Assembly (NCBI GenBank): GCA_946807835.1
Contig: OX327684.1
Span: 31,494,501-31,558,500, forward strand
Origin: Ailanthus altissimus
Taxonomy: Eukaryota > Streptophyta > Magnoliopsida > Sapindales > Simaroubaceae
Length of the DNA stretch: 64,000 nucleotides
Direction: 5' to 3'
Each line of letters opens with the position of its first letter. Positions within the stretch are counted from its first letter, which is position 1. The position numbers and the translations under genes are program-made. The notes beneath the pieces are model-generated. The model ran no database searches and was not told where the DNA came from. It was given only the letters and a program-made list of their open reading frames with translations. This document shows, piece after piece, positions 50,203-61,348 of this stretch.

Positions 50203-52359
50203 TCAATTAATATCAGTTCTGGTACTAAGAAGTGGCTCTAAATGGTTATAATTTCTAAGTATATCATCAAAATATTGGATAGAGATGGGCCACATGGTAC
50301 AATCATGAGTGTCTAAAAATTATGGTGAATATAAATTGTAGATCATGAATTTAGTACACATAGGTTCTCTTTTTTGTTCTTTTTAGTTCATTTATTACTG
50401 TTTGCTGGGAAACACTGATGGACTTGGGCTTGAAGAAGGAAAGCTACTTACATGCTTGATCAAGTATTAATCAGTGTTGAAATTCCTCAGAGGGAGAATG
50501 ACAGTAGCAAGTTGCTTTCTGGAGTTTGGTCTACACTAGAAAGTTGCTGTAGCTGCATTATGAAGGATTCTTTCTTTACAGCCATCCATCAGTCCTTGTG
50601 AGAAATTGCTCAACCAGGATTAAGCTAAAGCCTTTATCTTCTCACAATAGCTTGTTTTAAGAATGGCACTGCTAGGAAATAGAGGAGATCTTTTATCCAA
50701 AGACTTAGATTTATAGCAAATTATGCAGCTGCCATCCTTGTGGTTCTAATATGTCTTTACCAACTTCAGTGTGGCTGGAATTATAATGTTCAGCTACCTT
50801 GTTATGCTTATAGAGCTCTCATGTCGAAAAGGTACAAATCTCGATGAAGATGGTTCAAAACTGAGGCTTACAGGTTCTGTGCCCTTCTAATTAGCTGGTC
50901 ATTGCTGCAACATGTTATTCAAAATCCACTTGATGTTGGGGAATGAGGTTAACAGCGGAAGAGGTCATGTTGACAAAAGTGGAACCCTTTCGGCGTGAAT
51001 GAAATAATCTCTTGCTGGTCCAGATTGAGGAAATATGATGAAGCAGCTTTATCCGTGGCCATACATGCAATTTAATGATTGAGGTCTGGAGGGCAATTTC
51101 ATGAATATCTACCATAATGGTGGAACATGTTAGCTGAAACATTATCTTCCTTTCAACTTTGGAATTGGTTCTATCTTTAAATTCCTAGTCTTAGGGTAAT
51201 TTTTTTTTTTAAAAAAAAAAAAAGTCCCGGGTGGAGTACTGTATTATAAATTTGAAATGTCTGTTTTTTTATGTTAATATCTTCCTATTTGCTTCGGCCG
51301 AGTTGGTGGTCGTATTGACTTATTGAGATCTTTATTATTCACGAATACTGGATTGGACGCAAGAAATAGTTACATTGATAACAACAGTCAATTGGAATTT
51401 TGACTTGCACTTTCCGGGCAATAGTTATGATAAGTTTTGGTCCACTCAATTATAGTGCTGGCAATGGAGTTGCGTTGGGTGGGTTTCACCTGCCTCAAGT
51501 TTATATTTAAATGGGTCGGGTTATCAAATCTTTGGAATAGATTTGAGTAGGGTTACAACTAATTAAATTGAGTATAATCTATATGGGGATCTGCTATTTA
51601 ATTTTTATTTTTGAGTTTTATTATTGAATTTATTTAAAATAAATTGAATTAATTTTGAGAAAAAGTTTTAAAGAGTACTTTTCTAAAAAAATTATCTAAA
51701 TTATTAAATATTAATTATATTATAATTAAATCTCATATTATTAAATTATTTTTAAGATATATAAATCACTTAAACAAAACAATTTAATATCATTAATTAT
51801 TATACTAAAAAAGAAAAAAATATATATAAAAATCATTAATCATAATAATGTAAACATATTAAACTATATATAGTTAACAAATGTGTCAAATTACATCAAA
51901 TAAAAAATATAATATATAAAAAAATATTTCTCTTTAAGTTTTCCTATAATCCTACATTATAAAAAATTAAAATATTATATTTTATAATATTAAAAATATA
52001 TTAATATAAAAAATTAATAATATTTATAAAAATATTCACTCCATATCTTTCGTTTTCTTTGTATATATTTTTTTCATCACCAACTAATATGTCTATTCTA
52101 TCCTAAAACAAATAGTTAATTCAAAATATAAAGGTAACTAATGGTCCAAAACTTTTGACCATTTAATTTAAGTATTTTAGTTTGGCCGATACTTTATCAG
52201 ACATGAATTGAATACCGGATAAGAGTTAACAGAATCCTGTGGATTAAAATTGCTATACAATAGAAAGAGAAAGGGGTATTATCACTTAACTCCCTGGAGG
52301 TTTTCTTAAATATCAAATAGATGGCAAGAATGCGTAATTGGGCAGAAACCTTCCCTTAA
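50203..52359. other. 3' flank of the NYN gene and AT-rich intergenic DNA
   Basis: 50.2-51.17 kb has moderate GC and could be a long or spliced 3' UTR; no protein is recognisable. A T12-A13 run lies near 51.2 kb. 51.6-52.1 kb is nearly pure A/T. Confidence 0.4.
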
Positions 52360-53350
52360 ATATCTACGTTAAATTTTTTTATTAGATCAATTACTTTTTA
52401 TAAGCACTTTTGATTCTAAAATTTCTTTAATATTTAAAGTTTTACTTACTATTAATTTTTCTAGATCTTCTATTTTATTAATTAGCTTATCAAATTCTTT
52501 ATCTATATCTATTGATTTATCTAGAGTTATACTAGTTTTTTTTTTGTTTATTATCCTATAAATAAATACTAATTTTTATCTATAAATAAAAAATTTCTTT
52601 TAATTTTATTATTCTATTTTTTAATCTTTCTACTTTACTTACGACTTTTAACAAAAAATTTATTATAGTATTGGCTTGAGCTTGTTGTATATTATTACTT
52701 TCTGTAAAAAAATTACTTACAAAAAATTTGATTGTTGATTTGGTTCAGTTTTTTCGATTCGGTCTGGTTCAGTTTTTTCGGTTCGGTCCGGTTCGGTTTT
52801 TCGGTTTTTTATTTTAAATTATGATTTTTTTTAATTTTCGGTCCAATTTTTCTGGTTTTTTTCCGTTTTTTGGGTGGAAAAAACCGAACCGGACCGGTCG
52901 GTTTTTTCTCCAAAAAAACTAAATCGATTTTTTTTAAAAAAAATTGAATCGAACCGGTCGGTTCGGTTCGATTTTTTGGTTCCCGATTTTTTTTACCCAC
53001 CCTTACTTACACCTATAGAATTTAGTAGTAAGTAATTTTCTACAAAAAGTAATAATATACAACAAACTCAAGCCAATACTATAATAAATTTTTTGTTAAA
53101 AGTCTTGAGTAAAGTAGAAATATTAGAAAATAGAATAATAAAATTAGAAGAATTCTTTTATTTATCTAATAAACAAAATGATACCAGTATGACTCTAGAT
53201 AAATCAATAGATAGTATAGATAAAGAACTTGATAAGCTAATTAATAAAATAAAAGATCTAGAAAGTAGTAAGTAAAACTTTAGATATTAAAAAAAACTTA
53301 AGACCAAAAGTGCTAATAAAAAATAATAGATCTAATAAGAAAACATAACG
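52360..53350. repeat. Large imperfect inverted repeat with a TTCGG-rich loop
   Basis: The arms are about 52360-52720 and 53018-53350: reverse-complementing the left arm gives the right arm with scattered changes and a ~40-bp extra piece. The right arm opens the pararetrovirus-like region. The loop (about 52735-53010) is built from CGGTTCGGTT and AACCGAACCG words and ends TTACCCACCCTT, so it may be a separate small element. Confidence 0.8.
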
Positions 53351-54655
53351 TACATATCTCCTTATGTGAAAAAAGTAGGAAGGGTGTTAAACTTCTCGAA
53401 TAAAGAAAAATAAATCATAGAAAGAATATAAGACATAATAAATGAAGAAGATGCTAATAAGCTGATAGAAATTGGATTTGAACAAATTAAAATAAAAAAT
53501 TTATATAATTAAAGAATTTTAGAAAAAATAAAAAAGTAACCTATATATTTATAAAGATGAAATAAAATTAGCAGTAGTTAATAATAGACAATAATTTGCA
53601 TTAATAAGTCAACGAAGTATAAAATTGTTAAAACAACAAAAATTCATAGATATGCATATAAGAGTAATAATAATACGAGTAATAAGTCGAATAAGAGAAG
53701 GATTAGATACTAAAACTCATTTATATTTATATGATAAAAGATTTATGATCATGAACAAGCCTAAATAGCAAGTGCTGAAATAGATCTTAGAAATAAAACA
53801 GCAGCAATAAGATGCATACCTGATATAGATATAGACAAAGATGAATTTTGTAAATATATAAAGCTTATTGTACAAACCAAATGGTATAAAATGAATGCAG
53901 AATATAAAAATATTAGGATTAAAATATTATTTTTAGGAAAACTTTATAATAAATATCATAAAAGATTTAAATTTGAAAGAAAAAATATTATAAAATGTTT
54001 TAAAAGTCAATATGTTGATATGATAGTGTCTAAAAAATAAACTCATAGTGAATTAAAAGGATTAGAATGGAAGCTACCAAAATTAAAAAATTAAAGAACA
54101 ATATAAATGTTTGAAACAAGTCATATATACATAGATAAAAATAATCAAGCCTTACAAATATTTTTTAATTACAAAAAGATAGGAAGTACGAAAATAGAAG
54201 AAGATGGTGAAGAAATAACAATAAACATGGCATATATAGAAACACCGATAGATAAAATCAAAACATTAAAAGTTAATAGAGACTAAATTATAGAACAAAT
54301 ATTGAATGAACCTTCTAAATACTTAAAAAATGAAATCTTTGAAGAAATGTGTAAAAATTTAGACTTTACAGATGTATTTATAGATAAAATATTAATAGAC
54401 GAATTAGATTTTTTACTTTTTCAATTAGAAGAAATTTATATAGAACATGAAGTATATGTAGGTGAAGAACATAAAAAAAACCTAAAAAAGAAGAAAGCAA
54501 TACAAAAATAGTAAAACCCATAATAGAAGTATCTAATCCATAATAGAAACATCTAATATAAAAAAATATTTTTTTTAAAAAAAGGAATACCTAATAGCAA
54601 AGAAAAATACACAGAAGCAAAAAGAGTTTTTAAAGCTAATATTAAATTAGAAAAT
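53090..54655 (+). pseudogene. Endogenous pararetrovirus-like (caulimovirid) fragment with movement-protein similarity
   Basis: The region is very A-rich on the + strand. 53.09-53.28 kb encodes a Lys/Glu/Ile-rich coiled coil. 53.55-54.1 kb, pieced over several frames, resembles the core of a caulimovirid 30K-type movement protein. 54.3-54.51 kb is an acidic then lysine-rich open stretch. Stops and frameshifts interrupt all of it, so no functional product is expected. There is no reverse transcriptase or coat-protein zinc finger in the window. Assignment rests on remembered family features, so confidence is moderate. Confidence 0.55.
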
Positions 54656-54660
54656 TGAAA

Positions 54661-54839
54661 ATGTCACGCCTCAGACCCAAAAGATCCGACACACGACATC
54701 ACTTACATTCATTCACTGCATGTGCACTCATAAATAATATTACACAAAATTTTCAACTTTCATTCAACACAGAAATCCTTAGCAAGTTGCTAGTAAGTTC
54801 AACACTAAAATCAACCATAACCTAACATATAAATATAAA
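54661..54839 (-). mobile_element. Terminal fragment of a related LTR, split by the younger retrotransposon
   Basis: TGTCACGCCTCAGACCCAAA and the next ~40 bases match the terminus of solo LTR B, in the same orientation as B. After that the sequence diverges. The young element starts at 54840, so it probably inserted into this older LTR; the remainder should lie beyond the window. Confidence 0.6.
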
Positions 54840-57557
54840 TGTAGTAACCAGTATCCACGACTGGTAAGAATAAGTATTTATATATGTATAAATATACATA
54901 TTTTATTTGTATGTTGGTGATACTTGAATTATATATTGTTATTAGTAATATTTTATAGGTTAAGGATATACGATTAGTATTGGGTTTATTTGTATGACTT
55001 TAGATTTATTTTAGGGACCAAATTGTTATACTTTGAAAGTTTTGGGGGCAAATTCGTAAATACTAAAAAATTAACCACTTAGTATAAAAATAAACTTTTA
55101 AAAACCCTAATTCTCTCATTTTGGTCGAGCTACCCATTTTTAGAGAGAGAAGAGAGAAATAAAGGAGAGAGAAAGAGAAGAAGAAGAAGAAGAAAAAGAA
55201 GAAGAAATTGGAATTTTGGATCTTTAGAGGTATATCACAACTAATTATCAATTTATTGGTGTTAATTAAGTTAATTTCTTTAAGTTTTAATTTCTGGAAA
55301 TATGTATAATTAAGGATTTGATGTGTATTTCGTTTGATGTTGTGAGAATTGATGATGATCTATAAGATAGCTTGATAAATTATGATGAATTGTAGAATTT
55401 CTGCTTGATAGTCTCTTGATCCAGGAATTTTATAAATTTTTGTAATTCGATTCTGGTTTTGAATTTTGAGTATATGAAATTAGACATGTTAAGGATCATC
55501 TGAGACTTTGAATCGATTGAAAATTCTGGAAATTGAATTTATAGTGAATTTACCAAAATGACCCTGAAATTCTGGAAATTTCCTGTGTAAACAGTATAGT
55601 ACAGTGAAAAATAATTTTCGTCCTACTGAATGATCTTCAAAAATTATGAATTTGTGGAATATGATAATTTTATATATCTAATGCGATATACTCGGAATTG
55701 GGAATTTAGATCAATGTGGTTGAAGTGTTATGATTTTCTAAAGTGTATTAGCTCATTGCAGTATTTGATTAACAGGTTTTTAAAGTTAAACAATAAAATA
55801 ATTTTAAAATACTTTTGGCAGTTATTTTGAATTAATATATTTATCATGAATTGGTATATGTGTCAAGAGTATTTTTGTGGTAGGTTTACAATTTTTGAGT
55901 TAGTATATGATTTTATAAAATTAGGAGATTGAATATTGTTCAGTAAGTATCTTGATCCTGTCAGGTTGGTAGTTTGGATTCGATGATGTATATGAAATGG
56001 ATTGTGTAGGAATTTTGATATAATATTCATATATAGGAAGTATATATGAGTCAAGATTAATGCATTCTGATTTTGGAGTAATTGGACATCATTTGATGTA
56101 TTAGAAAATTTTGTTAAGTGTAAGTGGTCAGAATGACAAGTTTTGAGAAATCAAGTATTTAGACCAATTTGATGTGTTAAATGCATTGTGTATAATTTTG
56201 TAAGCTATTTAAGTATTTGTGTGAATTGTGAGGCTTATGAAAGGATTGATCTCCATTGATAGGTTAAGAATATTTAAGCCTTATAGCTGTAAGTGCTAAG
56301 AGGTAAGTATACTAGACTTACTACTGGAATCACAATAAACATAATAATTGTTTTATATGATTTTGTAAATGGGGTTAAGAATATGTTTATGATATGTCAA
56401 AGTATATTTTGATATGAAATGTGAATATATGTTTATGAATGTGAGCATTGACATTGAGCATGGACATACATGTGTTTTTGAAAGTGAGCTTTCCAAAATA
56501 AGATGTGTTTAATAAAGAAAGCTTTTGAAGTGTAATATGTCCATGAGAAATATTTTGTATTTTGATGGTACTTGAACTCACTGTTAACTTAGTAGGCATT
56601 TTATGTGATTTGTGGAGCCTTTATGTGTGGCCTTTCCTTTGGGATTGGTATATGTTATGTGTTCCGTATGTAGGGAGGATCCTATTGGTACCTAAAGGAA
56701 GTGTGAGTCATCACATTCGTGTGGTGGCGTATTGGTACATGTGAGAGGACTCACCGATGATCAGGGTGAGGGTTTGGCTTTTACCTTCGGGCATAAGCGT
56801 TATATATGTGTGATTTAAAGACCTCACTTGTACTATTCCTCTCATACGGTATGTCACCTACGAGTGACATTTGGCTCATTATGTGATATGTGATATGTAA
56901 GTCCTACTAAGTAGTAGTCGAGTAATGGTATTCCTATTATGTGTTTTGAAAGAATGTGTAAGCGCTTATATGATATGTGATTTGATAAGATTATGATTTT
57001 GATTGATCACAGCATATCATACATATGTATCGTGTACATATATGTATTTGTATTTGATATATGAAAAACTAGTATGCTTACTGAGTTTTATACTCATTAT
57101 AGTTTATGGTGATTTCAGGTAAATAAGGTACATGTGTGCATAGCGGATTTGGCAAGGCTTCTGCTGTTCCTTGGGTTCCCTAAGTTGTTAGGTTGCTAAG
57201 TGTTTTATTTGGGGACACGTGGGATAAGATATTTGATTTGTCCCTAGTGAATAAATACCTATGTATTATTTTATTGTGTGGTTGGATTTAGTTTAAGTTT
57301 CACCAAGTGTAGTAATGGATTGATTTTAAGTAAGAATTTGCAATGAATATATTCTGGGCTTCCGGTAACAAAGTTGCTACTGGTGACGTAGTAGAGTGTT
57401 AATCTCTGAGAAAACTCTGCGTATCTCCGGTTTACTAATTGTCCCAGTCATAATTCAATTGCTATAATTCTGAAAGAAATTAAAATAAATGCTTAAGTAT
57501 TATTGAATGAATGTAAGTGATGTCGTGTGTCAGATCTTTTGGGTCTGGGGCGTGACA
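54840..57557 (+). repeat. 5' LTR
   Basis: 2718 bp, TGTAGTAACC to GGCGTGACA. The left flanking 5 bp are ATAAA (54835-54839), predicted to recur after about 64063. A TATA box lies at 55083-55090, followed by CCCTAATTCTCTC and a GA-rich leader, so U3 is only about 250 bp and R-U5 about 2.4 kb. 56.56-56.9 kb is a conserved GC-richer block shared by all four LTR copies. Confidence 0.95.
55083..55090 (+). promoter_or_regulatory. LTR TATA box
   Basis: TATAAAAA in CTTAGTATAAAAATAAAC. It is conserved in the 3' LTR (61592-61599) and in both solo LTRs. It would drive the element's genomic RNA. Confidence 0.65.
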
Positions 57558-57565
57558 GCTTTTAT

Positions 57566-57577
57566 TGGTATCAAAGC
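57566..57577 (+). other. Primer-binding site
   Basis: TGGTATCAAAGC, 8 nt after the LTR end, matches the 3' end of initiator tRNA-Met (TGGTATCAGAGC) with one mismatch. Confidence 0.85.
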
Positions 57578-57937
57578 TAAGATATGATTCTGTAGACTTT
57601 TAAGTGTCGAGTCAAGGGAACCGAGCAGATGCCAAATCCTTAGGATTGTATTTGTAGCTTTGTTGTGTAAAAGTTTGACATATTCCTTAAATTTTGTATG
57701 ATTTTGTGAAGATGACACATTATCCAAGAGCTGCTAAGATTGTTGTTGTTGTGGATAATGGTACCTTGTGGATCTTAATGTTACTATTTAGATTTTTTTT
57801 TATGACTAATATGCTTAGTAAGAGTGATGTCGAATATCTTATAATGATAATTTGCATGTCATAGAGTAAATTGAGATAATTTTCTCAATGACAAAATATA
57901 GAGAAGTAGAGTATTGAAGACATCAATTGAAACAACT

Positions 57938-57943
57938 TTTATT
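57938..57943 (-). terminator. Poly(A) signal for the LOG-like gene
   Basis: AATAAA on the minus strand, about 110 bp after the stop codon of the LOG-like gene. Confidence 0.55.
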
Positions 57944-58052
57944 GAAAAGGAAAACAACAACAATAGCAGCAACAAAAATACAGTAGAGGCTACGGAGTGA
58001 GATTTAAGTCTATTTTGCGCTTCTTCTGACTGTCATGAGTAAACCAATCTAA

Positions 58053-58655
58053 CTAAAGCAATGTTGGATTAGACAGAGGAATAAAAGACTGTAATTGATC
58101 AATTAGTTGATCAACAGTTGGAGCTGAAATAAGAATCCGTTGTGCTAGAAGTGGGATGAATTGTGTTCCCGCTGCATAGTCAAGAAAAGATATCAACCCG
58201 TCGTAAAAGCCATTAACATTTAACAAACCAATGGGTTTTTGGTGGATTTGTAATTGTGCCCATGAGACAATTTGAAAAATTTCCTCCAAGGTCCCGAAAC
58301 CTCCTGGTAGAGCTATGAAAGCATCTGCATGCCTAAGCATTTGAGCCATTCGCTCGTGCATAGATGAGACTTGTAACTCATCCCCAACTGTTTTTCCTAC
58401 AATATTTTCAATAGCTAGAGGTTTTGGAATGATACCCAAAACTCGACTACCTTTATTGTATGCAGCTTTTGCCACAGACCCCATTAACCCTTGGTTACCT
58501 CCTCCATATACTAAATGTATATTTCGCTCAGCTAATACCTTACCAAGATTTTCTGCAACTTTTGTAAACTCTTCAGTATTCCCAGGGTTAGATCCATAAA
58601 AGACACAAATTTTTGTGAATCGACGAACTGAGGTTTCCTCCATTGTTATGCTCAC
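58053..58655 (-). CDS. LOG: LOG-family cytokinin riboside 5'-monophosphate phosphoribohydrolase, intronless, inside a retrotransposon
   Basis: LOG enzymes release active cytokinin bases directly from cytokinin nucleotides in the cytosol. The 200-aa product is full length for the family. It has KICVFYGSNPG near 15-25, GGGNQGLMG at 51-59, SMHERMAQMLRHADAF near 98-113 (with the catalytic arginine) and the signature PGGFGTLEE at 117-125 (with the catalytic glutamate), so the active site looks complete. The C-terminal half (SWAQLQIHQKPIGLLNVNGF) is strongly conserved. Either Met1 or Met5 could start; MEETSV is the more typical beginning. Plant LOG genes normally have several introns and this one has none, which suggests a retrocopy. 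It lies antisense to its host retrotransposon, with its own TATA box about 50 bp upstream and AATAAA downstream. No frame damage. Confidence 0.95.
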   Translation of the reverse strand: MSITMEETSVRRFTKICVFYGSNPGNTEEFTKVAENLGKVLAERNIHLVYGGGNQGLMGSVAKAAYNKGSRVLGIIPKPLAIENIVGKTVGDELQVSSMHERMAQMLRHADAFIALPGGFGTLEEIFQIVSWAQLQIHQKPIGLLNVNGFYDGLISFLDYAAGTQFIPLLAQRILISAPTVDQLIDQLQSFIPLSNPTLL

Positions 58656-58703
58656 CCTAATCTTTGAATATTTTTGAGTTTGTATAAGGATGCAAAAACA
58701 ATG

Positions 58704-58711
58704 TATTTATA
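58704..58711 (-). promoter_or_regulatory. TATA box of the LOG-like gene
   Basis: TATAAATA on the minus strand within CTCTATAAATACATTG, 48 bp upstream of the ATG. Confidence 0.65.
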
Positions 58712-59299
58712 GAGAAACAAATTGATAATAGTTGTGGAGCATTATTGTAAGTGTGTTCAAGTATATACGTTTTTCTCAATTCTTGTGAGGTAAAAAGAAA
58801 AGAATGAGTTTTACTTTATTATTCTATAAGGGACAATAGGCCGCAAAATTTTGAATAAATATTTGTTGATATGTAAGTGTAATAAAATTGTGTCGGAAGC
58901 GTGATGAGTTAGGTAAGATGATTAAGAAAAGTCAATAAATGCCTATTTTATGAATTTAGGGACTTTGCCGTTTTGGCACTAATGGCCGACAATGCATATA
59001 TGACTTGAAGACTTTTAAAAGCTACCAACTAGACTTTGGACATGAGGCTAAATTAACTTTATTAATTATAAGAATTTTTGTGGTCTTAACATTGATTTTT
59101 GGCCGATAGATTAAAAGCAGACATAAAGAAAAATAAAGCACACTTGACATAAAGATAAAGCAGTAGTCAGTCTCTCTTTGATGTGATAGAACAACACGGA
59201 TCTAGTTTCTGTGAAAAACAGAAACAGCAATGTAGGTTAAAATGAGTCTCCCTGGTCGCTTTCATCTGTGTCGTATCCGTGAGAGAGAAACTTATGGAG

Positions 59300-60397
59300 T
59301 TATTGTTCCCATACATTGAATGAGGGCTCTGGCTGAGTGGAAGGTGGGTCTACCATATCTTGATCTTCTGCAGGTGAGCTGGTCTGAATGAGGGATGTGC
59401 TGGATTCCTCTTGGATTTGAGTGTCGGTTAGATAAGGTTGGGAGTCTTGAAAGAGGGATAAGTCAAGATTGGGTTGGTGTTGGTCAGGTTCTGTCGGGAC
59501 AACTGGCTGAGATTGGGTAGGTTCTGTCGGGACAGTTAGCTGAGGCCATTGGTGAAGGTTATCCATTGCTTGTCTGTATCTGGCATAATAAGTCATGTTT
59601 GGGATATGGTGATGATGAGTAGAGTAAACTGTATTTCTGAGATGTGAAAGATGATATTTTTGTCTTTGTTGGAATTTGAGTATATTGGCAAAATTCAGGT
59701 CTTCTGTAAAGTCAGCTTCAACTTGTTCCCAAGGTGCAGCATCTTCTGGGGAGATCCAAACAGACGGAGGAATTATTTGATTTTCCTGAGCAAGAATTCT
59801 TTCAAGTTCTCTCTTTTGCTGAATTACTTCTTCAGACCAGAGCTTAATTGATCCCTTTAGTGAAAGGGTAAATGTGAAGTAATCCTTAACAGTGGGGAAA
59901 TAATGAATCTCGTGATCTGAAATAATCATACCCTTCCGTTGGAGAAGTAAGACTGACCAAAGATGTTGTCTGGGGACTGCAGCATTTGTGTTGTTTGCAA
60001 TCATGTATTGAAATTTAGTTATCCACCATGTCTTTGGGTAAAACCATTGGAGAAAAATCAGGGCTGGATGATCTTCATCACATTTTTCTAATTTTTGGAG
60101 GGTTCTAAGTAATGGGAATTATATGGCGATTGTATACAGATCCAACAGGTACCATAACAAGTAAAGGACAGGTTTGGACCATTGGGAAAATGGGAAAAAA
60201 GAGTGCAGGTGAAAGAAAGGGTATTCTAAGTTGAACAAAGGGCCACCAAGAACTGTGAGGCCGTGTTCTTGGACTGCTAAGATGGCGTAGTGTCTGATGA
60301 ATTCTTTGGCACGGGAATGGAGTGTTTTGGTTTTGATTAGGTCTGGAAATTGTGGTGGAGTAAAAGGAACAGGAGGAGTTATGATAATGGGATTCAT
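59300..60397 (-). pseudogene. Unrecognised ~365-codon reading frame with one in-frame stop
   Basis: The minus strand carries one frame from ATG at 60397 to the stop at 59300-59302, broken only by a single TAA at 60119-60121. The first part is 92 codons (MNPIIITPPVPFTPPQF...), then 38 open codons without a start, then 234 codons from MIANNT. The protein would be rich in Trp, Phe and His in its first two thirds (FLQWFYPKTWWITKFQY) with a Pro/Gln/Ser-rich acidic tail containing two similar VPTEP repeats (TVPTEPTQSQPVVPTEPDQH). I recognise no domain. It may be an antisense extra frame belonging to the retrotransposon family, or a captured host or viral gene. A TATA box sits 63 bp upstream. The single stop suggests a recent mutation in an otherwise preserved gene. 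Confidence 0.7.
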
Positions 60398-60459
60398 TAT
60401 GAAGATGGTAAGAGGGTTGGTTTTCTTTATTGCTAGAAAAGTGATTATGAGGTTTAGGC

Positions 60460-60467
60460 TATTTATA
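60460..60467 (-). promoter_or_regulatory. TATA box of the unrecognised antisense gene
   Basis: TATAAATA on the minus strand in ACTCTATAAATAGCCTAAAC, 63 bp upstream of the ATG at 60397. Same core and CT context as the box before the LOG-like gene. Confidence 0.65.
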
Positions 60468-60540
60468 GAGTTTTGTGAAAGAAAATCAATAATCGTTTTG
60501 TCCTTTCCTTTTACGTGGATGACGTTAAAGGAATAGTTAA

Positions 60541-61334
60541 AAGAATCATATTTGCCATCGCAGTAATTGTGCTAGTGGAATCTTTTCTATTTGAAATCGA
60601 GCATATTAGAAAAAGCAGACATGTCAGTCTCAATGAGAAAATGATGTCCAATAAGGTGGACTATTTTTTTTAAGATTTAGAGTAAGAGATATAATGTTGA
60701 GATCTATAGTTTAAGAATCAATTGAACTAAAGGTCTTTTTATTGAAGTTGATTTTTGATCGTTTAAGATAATGCCTTCAATATTCTGATTTGAATGACAA
60801 CTTAGTTGCGTAGAAATGTTACATTTTTTTTTTTTGAATGATATCAAGGTAGTGAATGATATTATGACGTATGAGTATATGTTGAAGGGATTAAAATTTT
60901 TAGAGGAGTTAAGAATTTTATGTAAGAGATTAGTATGGGTATTCTACATCTATATTATTCTTTAATGAATAAAAGGTGAAGTGTATAGATGCCCATTAAA
61001 TATTGAATGAATGAGAGAAAAGAATAAAAATATGTGTGTATATATTTTAAGTCCATAATGTGTGTCATGTGTTTATTTTATGGATGAATGTTTCGTACTT
61101 CTCTCATATACTAAGTTATGAGCCAACTTAGAGATAATCGAACATATGAATGACTGTTTATCAGGATTTTGGACCACAATGAGCAAATCCTATATACAAG
61201 GAAGATTGCTTTGTAAATGTTTTATGAATAAACCATATTGTTGAAAAGGAAACTTGGGAATGAGAATTAGAAATAGGATCTAAGTATCCCCATATGTTTG
61301 CTTAAGTCATGAATTTCGAGGACGAAATTCTTAT
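60541..61334. other. Retrotransposon interior, non-coding
   Basis: No reading frame of note. The last 40 bases retain the gypsy pol-end signature. Confidence 0.5.
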
Positions 61335-61347
61335 AAGGAGGGGAGAA
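61335..61347 (+). other. Polypurine tract
   Basis: AAGGAGGGGAGAA directly before the 3' LTR, the usual plus-strand primer of Ty3/gypsy elements. Confidence 0.9.
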
Positions 61348-61348
61348 T

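Noticed and set aside
56562..56744. A ~60-residue frame recurring in all four LTR copies (39.3, 42.4, 56.6 and 63.1 kb)
   Set aside because: It recurs because the LTRs are homologous. The frame has no domain, and other frames of the same region are equally conserved.
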